Below are positions 58,881-64,000 of a stretch of DNA of 64,000 nt, in pieces (the stretch's first letter is position 1; the number at the start of each line of letters is the position of its first letter). The position numbers and the translations under genes were made by a program. The DNA comes from Streptomyces griseocarneus. Its GTDB lineage: Bacteria; Actinomycetota; Actinomycetes; Streptomycetales; Streptomycetaceae. The notes under the pieces were generated by a model, which was not told the origin of the DNA, did not search any database, and saw nothing but the letters and a program-made list of their open reading frames with translations. The stretch spans positions 1-64,000 of the forward strand of contig NZ_BNBL01000011.1 of NCBI RefSeq assembly GCF_014655595.1, in the 5' to 3' direction.

Positions 58881-59582
58881 ATGTCCACCACGTCCGACCG
58901 CAAGGCCCTCATCATCGGAGCCTCTCGGGGGTTGGGGCTCGTCCTTGCCGACGAGCTCGCTCGACGCGGCTGGCTGGTCACCGCCACGACGCGCCGGGGC
59001 GGCGGCGAGCTGCAAGCGCGTGCCGATGCCTGGAACGGCCGACTGACGGTCGAATCACTGGAGATGACAAGCTCCGAACAGCTGGCCGCGCTGCGCGAGC
59101 GCCTGGAGGGCGAAGGCCATCGACTCGATCTGCTCTTCGTCAACGCCGCGATCGACCGAGGAAATCTGCCGATCCACGAGGTCTCGACCGACATGTTCAC
59201 CGAGGTGATGATCACCAACGCGTTGAGCCCGCTGCGCGCCCTCGAGGCCCTCCGCGGACTCGTCGCGCCCGGCGGAACCGTCGCGGTCATGTCCTCCGAC
59301 CAGGGCAGCATCTCGCGGAACACCGAGGGCGGCTATGAGCTCTACAAGGCCAGCAAGGCCGCGCTCAACCAACTGATGCGCAGTTATGCCACCCGCCATG
59401 CCGACGACGGACAGACCAAGCTGCTCATCGACCCCGGCCACAACCGGACCCAGCTCGGCGGACCCGACGCGCCGCTCAACCCCCGGGAGAGCATCCCGGC
59501 CGTCGTCGACGTCCTCGAAGCGCAGACCGGCGCGCCGGGCCTGCAGTTCTTGGATCGCCACGGCGAGACCGTCCCCTGGTAG
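58881..59582 (+). CDS. Short-chain dehydrogenase/reductase
   Basis: 233 aa from ATG at 58881, preceded by GAAGGAG. Cofactor motif ALIIGASRGLGLVLADELAR, LLFVNAAIDRG, Ser in VAVMSSDQGSISRN and YELYKASKAALNQL (YxxxK) define an SDR of the csgA-like subgroup. Substrate unknown. Divergent TetR at 58189-58788 is the likely repressor. Confidence 0.93.
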   Translation: MSTTSDRKALIIGASRGLGLVLADELARRGWLVTATTRRGGGELQARADAWNGRLTVESLEMTSSEQLAALRERLEGEGHRLDLLFVNAAIDRGNLPIHEVSTDMFTEVMITNALSPLRALEALRGLVAPGGTVAVMSSDQGSISRNTEGGYELYKASKAALNQLMRSYATRHADDGQTKLLIDPGHNRTQLGGPDAPLNPRESIPAVVDVLEAQTGAPGLQFLDRHGETVPW

Positions 59583-59589
59583 AGCTCCG

Positions 59590-59830
59590 GACTTCGCCCT
59601 ACCGCGCGGAGCCAGGCCGCCGGGGGGAGCGGCCAGGGGTTGTGGAGCGTGGGCCGGGACCAGGGCGCGTCGACGCCGCCGGGCTCCGGTCGTAGCCCGA
59701 GCTCGCGGAGCTGGTTGACCGCCATCATGGCGGTGAACATCGCATTCGGGTTGGCGCCACCGACCCCCAGTTCAGCGACGGCTTCCGCATAGCGGGTGGT
59801 GAACGTGCCCGGCGCAGTGGCCCTGGCTGC
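59590..59830 (-). pseudogene. Fragment of an unrecognised protein
   Basis: The reverse frame without a clear start reads TRYAEAVAELGVGGANPNAM, FTAMMAVNQLRELGLRPEPG and LHNPWPLPPAAWLRAVG before running into the SDR gene. The composition is strongly coding but both ends appear lost. No family recognised. Confidence 0.35.
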
Positions 59831-59877
59831 GCAGCACTCGGACCGGCCCTGACGTGGCGGACTTCAGCAGCAGGTCC

Positions 59878-60936
59878 TCAGAGCATGATGAGTAGACGTG
59901 TGTTCGGCTTGAGCTTCCTGTTCACCGAACGACTCTGCACGTAGACCTCCAGCTTGGGATTGTTCCCCGCCTTCACAGAGACGGTCCCCTGGATACCCGT
60001 GCCGAACAGAAGGCTGCGCGCCGCGTCGCCCGTGTAGGCGCGGTCGGTGTCCTTCTCCACCACGATGACTTCTTTGTTCGGCTGGACCTGAGCCCGGGCA
60101 CCCAGCTGGTAGTAACAGGCACCACGCTCGTACGTCACGCCAGGATGCGAATCGACGAAGGGGCGAATCTCGACCTCCTTGTCGACCTTCAGGAGCCGGT
60201 ACTTGTTCGCTGGAATCGGTTCGAGGTTCGCCCGCACCTCGTCGATCGATATGTCCTGACCGACGGCGAACAGATTCTTTGTGCCGCGCACGCCCTGCTC
60301 GCGGGCCCGGAGGAAGCTGGTGGCGGCAGCGCGTACGGTGCCTATGGCCTCCTCGACACCCTCCTGGGAATCCGCATCCCAGATGGCGATGTTTCCGGCC
60401 GGGAAACCGTAGTTCTGGGCGGTCCGCTTGGCCAGGGAGTTCGGAACGAGGATCGCGGAAGTCCAATGGTCCGGAAGCCCGCCCATCTTCGCCGCGATCC
60501 TGTCGAGCCACGGGCCGAGAATGGCCATGTCGCCGTCGTGCCGCCGGTCGCCGCCGGAGGCGTTCTCCTCACCGTCCGTCACCACGATCTGGAGGAAGCT
60601 GTGCTCACCGTATTCCTCCCATACGTGCCCCAGGTCGTCCAGGGACTTCAGAGAAGCCTCGATGAGAGCCGTAGCGCCATTGTTGACCTGGTACAGACCC
60701 CGCATGGACGGCAGATGCTTCACGTCCATGTCCCAAACCAGGTTCTCCACCTTGTGGTCGAAGGAGTAGAGGCTGATCCGGGTCTCGTGGCCGAGGCTGT
60801 CCGACTCGGCCTTCAGCCCCGCCACGAACTCGTCCACAACACGCACGAGTTGGCTCTGGTGCGGACGCATGGAACCCGAACAGTCCACAACCAGCGCGAC
60901 GTGATTCACCTTGTGCTGGATCCTGTTGGCGGACAT
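59878..60936 (-). CDS. von Willebrand factor A domain protein
   Basis: 352 aa from ATG at 60936, with AGAAGGAGC upstream. The N-terminal vWA domain has the MIDAS motif HVALVVDCSGSMRPHQSQLV (DxSxS), the Thr in NNGATALIEASLKSLDDLG and the Asp in IVVTDGEENASGG. The C-terminal half (about 220-352) is beta-rich (EVIVVEKDTDRAYTGDAARS, GTVSVKAGNNPKLEVYVQSR) and of unknown type. No signal peptide, so cytoplasmic. It is divergent from a zinc-ribbon protein 234 bp away. Confidence 0.85.
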   Translation of the reverse strand: MSANRIQHKVNHVALVVDCSGSMRPHQSQLVRVVDEFVAGLKAESDSLGHETRISLYSFDHKVENLVWDMDVKHLPSMRGLYQVNNGATALIEASLKSLDDLGHVWEEYGEHSFLQIVVTDGEENASGGDRRHDGDMAILGPWLDRIAAKMGGLPDHWTSAILVPNSLAKRTAQNYGFPAGNIAIWDADSQEGVEEAIGTVRAAATSFLRAREQGVRGTKNLFAVGQDISIDEVRANLEPIPANKYRLLKVDKEVEIRPFVDSHPGVTYERGACYYQLGARAQVQPNKEVIVVEKDTDRAYTGDAARSLLFGTGIQGTVSVKAGNNPKLEVYVQSRSVNRKLKPNTRLLIML

Positions 60937-61169
60937 GTTGTTTCTGCTCCTTCTCCGAGGATCGCTGAGTGATTTCACTCTATGGGGAGGCACTGACAAC
61001 GGCGTCTGACGCTCAGCGCCTGCCCCCATCCGGCGCCGTGCTCGGCATCAGGGCCGGCGGCGGTGCGGATCCAGGCGCGGTCGAGCACGGGAGGTCACGG
61101 CGGTGTGAATGGAACTCGCCCCGACCACGGAATCGAACGGTCGCGACCTGCAAGAATCGCCGTACGGGC

Positions 61170-61943
61170 ATGGCTGGTCCGTCCGACGTCGAGTACGCCT
61201 TTGTGCTCAATGTGAGTGAGAAGGTGATTGCATTGTCAGGCCCCCTGTTGACACGAGCCCTCACCCTGGAGTCCGGGCGGGCGCGGCAGCTCCTCGCCGC
61301 AGGCGAGTGGCGCCTGACCCCGGCGGACGCCGAGGCGGCGGCAGCCGTCCTTGCCCGCCTCACCGCCCCGCTCCCGGCCCGTCGGGGCGCAGCGGCGCGG
61401 ACCCGGGCGACGGACCGGGACAGACGGCTTCAACGCATTCTGCGGACCACCGTCCACCACCTCGATGCCGACGCTGTCAGCCCGCCTGCCACCGCCCTCC
61501 TGGCCGCCGTCGCCCGCGCCCTGCTGCCCTGGCACGACGCCCCGAACCCACCCACCGCGTCCGCGGCCCCGAGGTACGCGACCACGCCAGGGACGGCGGA
61601 AGGCGTGGCGCCGCCGACCCAAGCGGGTGAAGCCCTGCTCCCTGACCTGATCGCACTGTTCACCGCCCTCACCGCGACGAGCGCGCCCGGGACCGTCCCG
61701 CTGACACCGCCGGTTGAGCCCTGGCAGGCCCGATACGTGGGTGGATTCCGGCGCCACACCCGACCCGCGCCGGGGGTGTGGACGGCTGAAACCATCGGCT
61801 GTCCGCGGTGCGGGGGCAAGGACGGCCCGTGGACCGTGACCTGCGATTGGCGTCAGGCCACGTTGGGCTGCCGCTGCGGGATGGTGAGCCGCGAGCACGG
61901 CCTCTCCCTCTCCGAGATCTGGCTCGTACTGCCGGAGGCCTGA
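61170..61943 (+). CDS. Zinc-ribbon-containing hypothetical protein
   Basis: 257 aa from ATG at 61170; the frame is open further upstream and later GTG/ATG starts are possible. A helical Ala-rich N-terminal part (LTLESGRARQLLAAGEWRLT, VLARLTAPLPARRGAAAR) is followed by a C-terminal ribbon: TIGCPRCGGKDGPWTVTCDW then LGCRCGMVSREHGLSLSEIW, with cysteines spaced as CxxC...CxC. Nucleic-acid or metal binding is possible. It is divergent from the vWA gene. Confidence 0.65.
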   Translation: MAGPSDVEYAFVLNVSEKVIALSGPLLTRALTLESGRARQLLAAGEWRLTPADAEAAAAVLARLTAPLPARRGAAARTRATDRDRRLQRILRTTVHHLDADAVSPPATALLAAVARALLPWHDAPNPPTASAAPRYATTPGTAEGVAPPTQAGEALLPDLIALFTALTATSAPGTVPLTPPVEPWQARYVGGFRRHTRPAPGVWTAETIGCPRCGGKDGPWTVTCDWRQATLGCRCGMVSREHGLSLSEIWLVLPEA

Positions 61944-62264
61944 CCGAGCATCCGAGTCAGTGCCCGTCGCGGGCGGCCCCAGCCATACGGTGCGGAGGCG
62001 TACAGGCCGACCGGGCCGGGCATCTGAGGTCTGGCAGCGGTCATGGCGACCAGGTAGCCGGTCCGGCCGGCTGCGCAGGCAGCGGTCAGTCAGACCAGCT
62101 CGGGTCTTCGCCGACCGCCGGAACTGCTGACCGGACGAACGAGGCGGAGCCGCCGATGGGGCCCGCGATCGGCTCCATCCGCGGCTCCGCCGCTGTATTG
62201 AGCGGGGCGTACGGCCTACAGGAGGGCGTACGAACTGGCCCGGTCGTTCATGGCATCCCCCACT
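61944..62264. other. 320 bp between convergent genes, nothing recognised
   Basis: No supported reading frame, strong hairpin or repeat noticed. Confidence 0.35.
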
Positions 62265-63329
62265 TCAGCTGTGCCCGGGTGGGTCGGGTTTGGCTGTCTG
62301 GCGGTGGTAGAAGCACTGGAACTCCCGGAGGGAGGAGCCGTCGGACTTGACCCACAGTGGTTTCTCCGGCGGTCGCATCCAGCGCAGGATCTCGCGGTCG
62401 GCGCGGGCGTTGCGCCGTACGACGAGCCAGACCAGGGCGGCGAGCAGGCGGTTGAGCGGCCACAGCGGGAGGTCCGGGCCGAGCTTGCGGACCGCGACGC
62501 GCCACGTGCTGAAGGTGACGCCGTCCCTGACGGGGCTCGCGCCGAGGATCGCGGCGAAGGCGGGGCGGTCGCGGTCGATGTCCGGGCCCGTCTGGGCCCG
62601 GAAGACCGTCGCCGCGGGCCCGGCCATGGTGACCAGCGCGTAGGGACGGAAGAAGCGCTGCATCCTGCGGGATGTGCGGGCGGCGGCCGGCTGGATGCGG
62701 AACTCGAAGTGCGGGCCCTCGTTGCGCACGGGGACGTATTCCATCGGCTCGCGTGCCTGGTGGCTGTAGGGCCAGTGCGCGAGATCGGCCACGTGCTCGG
62801 CCACCGAGAGCAGGTCCACGCGGAAGACGGACACCTGCCCGGGGAGGGTGACGTACCGGCGCCGGTCATCCGCGAAGGCCGCCGCGTCCAGCGGGTGCGG
62901 CGGACCGTCGCCGTGCCAGAACCAGATGTTGCCCGCTTGTTCGGTGACCGTCAGGCTTCGCTGTTCGGCCCGTGCCGGGATCCGGTCCTGGCCGGGGATG
63001 TCCGTGCAGCGGCCGGACGCCTCGAAGGCCCAGGCGTGGAAGCCGCACACCAGGCGCTCGCCGGCGACGTGGCCGCAGCGGCTCAGATCGGCGCCCAGGT
63101 GGCAGCACTGGCTCTCGACCATGCCGACGCGCCCACTGCGGGTGCGGAAGAGGGCGTAGTGACGGGACATGAAGGTGACCGGGACTACCTGTCCCCGTTT
63201 GAGGTGCCGGGAGAACCGGGCCACGTACCAGCCGCAGGGGTAGGCGGTGCCGTCCGGGCGGACGGGGCTCTGCGTGGCCTCCAGGGTGCGGTCGTAGGCC
63301 CTCGGTCGGGAGCACGGGCGCAGCCTCAT
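62265..63329 (-). CDS. Rieske-type oxygenase, alpha-subunit-like
   Basis: 354 aa from ATG at 63329. The [2Fe-2S] Rieske ligands are in ESQCCHLGADLS (CxH) and LVCGFHAWAFEASGRC (CxxH), about 17 residues apart. The catalytic mononuclear-iron segment is EHVADLAHWPYSHQAREP (Hx4H with upstream Asp). The N-terminal AYPCGWYVARFSRHLKRGQV is typical of KshA-type and related ring hydroxylases. No reductase or ferredoxin gene is nearby. Substrate unknown; steroid or aromatic ring is a guess. Confidence 0.88.
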   Translation of the reverse strand: MRLRPCSRPRAYDRTLEATQSPVRPDGTAYPCGWYVARFSRHLKRGQVVPVTFMSRHYALFRTRSGRVGMVESQCCHLGADLSRCGHVAGERLVCGFHAWAFEASGRCTDIPGQDRIPARAEQRSLTVTEQAGNIWFWHGDGPPHPLDAAAFADDRRRYVTLPGQVSVFRVDLLSVAEHVADLAHWPYSHQAREPMEYVPVRNEGPHFEFRIQPAAARTSRRMQRFFRPYALVTMAGPAATVFRAQTGPDIDRDRPAFAAILGASPVRDGVTFSTWRVAVRKLGPDLPLWPLNRLLAALVWLVVRRNARADREILRWMRPPEKPLWVKSDGSSLREFQCFYHRQTAKPDPPGHS

Positions 63330-63419
63330 CCGTGCATCGTACGAGGGTGAACACGCAGCGTCAGCGGCGCACAGGTGCCTGCCCGGTGGTGTGTGGGAGC
63401 GGATTCGCAGCATGGCGAC

Positions 63420-63645
63420 GGCTGACCGTCGGCCGCTTCGGCCGGCGAGTCAGCCTGCTGCATCGCCCTGCGCCGGCCGCGGACGGGCCCCGGCGCCCGT
63501 CAGGCCGGGGCATCATCCGCGACATGGTGTCCATCAGCCGGCGCTTGGCCGAGGTCGAGGACCGCACTGTGCCCGGGCGCTGGGAAGGCAACCTCGTCGA
63601 GGCTGAGTCGCTCAGTGGCCCTGCTCGTGTCCAGGGAGCATGTTG
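63420..63645 (+). pseudogene. IS30-family transposase remnant
   Basis: The plus frame around 63505-63600 reads RGIIRDMVSISRRLAEVEDR then TVPGRWEGNLVEAES, the region before the first catalytic Asp of IS30-type transposases (GHWEGDLI normally). Only this central part survives; it abuts the FAD monooxygenase stop. Confidence 0.7.
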
Positions 63646-64000
63646 ATCGGGCCGTGGGCTGTGTTGTCGAAGGAGAAAATCTCGTGGAGCTCGGCACCGT
63701 CAAAAGTGGCGGCCTCGGTGCTGCGGGGGAACATGGCCTGCTCGTATTCGGTGAGCGCGGACTCGATGTCGTCGGGGTGCGCGGCGATGGCCTTGCCGAG
63801 TTCGGCGCCGTCGAGCATGGCCAGGTTGGCGCCTTCGCCGTTCGGGGCCGAGAGGTGGGCGGCGTCGCCGAGCAGGGTCACCCCCGGCACCCGGTCCCAC
63901 CGGTGCCCGGTCGGCAGAGCGTAGAGGGGGCGCAGGGTCGGCGCGATGTCGGCGTCGGTGATCAGCGCGGTGAGCTCCGGCGCCCAGCCGTCGAATTCCT
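63612..64000 (-). CDS. FAD-dependent monooxygenase, TetX-like (C-terminal part; 5' end outside window)
   Basis: About 129 residues are visible, open to the right edge. The second FAD motif VPGVTLLGDAAHLSAPNGEG then ANLAMLDGAELGKAIAAH is that of group A flavin monooxygenases. The combination LRPLYALPTGHRWDRVPGV is very close in style to TetX-type tetracycline-inactivating enzymes and their relatives. The N-terminal GxGxxG lies outside. Whether it acts on tetracyclines cannot be told. Confidence 0.85.
   Translation of the reverse strand, partial: EFDGWAPELTALITDADIAPTLRPLYALPTGHRWDRVPGVTLLGDAAHLSAPNGEGANLAMLDGAELGKAIAAHPDDIESALTEYEQAMFPRSTEAATFDGAELHEIFSFDNTAHGPINMLPGHEQGH

Overview
The window is very GC-rich, with G/C-biased third codon positions, many GTG starts, Tat and lipoprotein exports, MmyB-like XRE regulators, a DUF6185 protein and a DUF3592 protein. 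This fits an accessory region of a Streptomyces (or close relative) chromosome. I see no rRNA, tRNA, CRISPR array or intact transposon.

Layout. 0-5 kb: end of a malic enzyme gene, an exported PQQ-type propeller, an alpha/beta hydrolase, and a MmyB-like regulator divergent from an NAD-dependent reductase. 5.2-7.8 kb: arsenic module (arsR-acr3-arsC with an arsN stub, divergent arsI) around a repeated operator. 7.8-23 kb: mixed accessory genes (LLM oxidoreductase, VOC, APH-like kinase, LysR/SDR, TetR/SRPBCC, HxlR/MDR, GNAT, MFS, secreted sphingomyelinase-D-like lipase) separated by broken transposase, integrase and kinase genes. 23-29 kb: two coupled small ORFs, a double AsnC regulator facing a 2-oxoglutarate oxygenase over four 20-bp repeats, SDR, MmyB regulator behind strong palindromes, and a nucleotidyltransferase. 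30-33 kb: a large DUF6185 membrane protein coupled to a 107-aa protein, with lower GC than its surroundings. 33-45.6 kb: sulfotransferase, VOC/MarR, SDR/MmyB, MarR-cupin, small exported and membrane proteins, aldo/keto reductase, hypotheticals, an exported deaminase, an erythromycin-esterase-like protein and DUF899.

45.7-53.5 kb is the most coherent block, a zinc/metal homeostasis island. It holds a 34-aa metallothionein-like peptide, a CtpC-like P1B ATPase with its PacL (DUF1490) partner, a ZnuABC-type importer, a Zur-like box, a cysteine-free ribosomal protein L32 and a COG0523 metal GTPase. The block is bracketed by inverted remnants of one IS5-type transposase. It could therefore serve both zinc starvation (uptake, zinc-free ribosomal protein, metallochaperone) and zinc or other metal excess (efflux, sequestration).

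53.6-64 kb: FG-GAP secreted protein, hypotheticals, VOC/TetR/SDR, a vWA protein divergent from a zinc-ribbon protein, a Rieske oxygenase, and a TetX-like FAD monooxygenase cut by the window edge. A recurring theme is a regulator paired with an oxidoreductase or small-molecule enzyme, usually with a visible inverted repeat between them.
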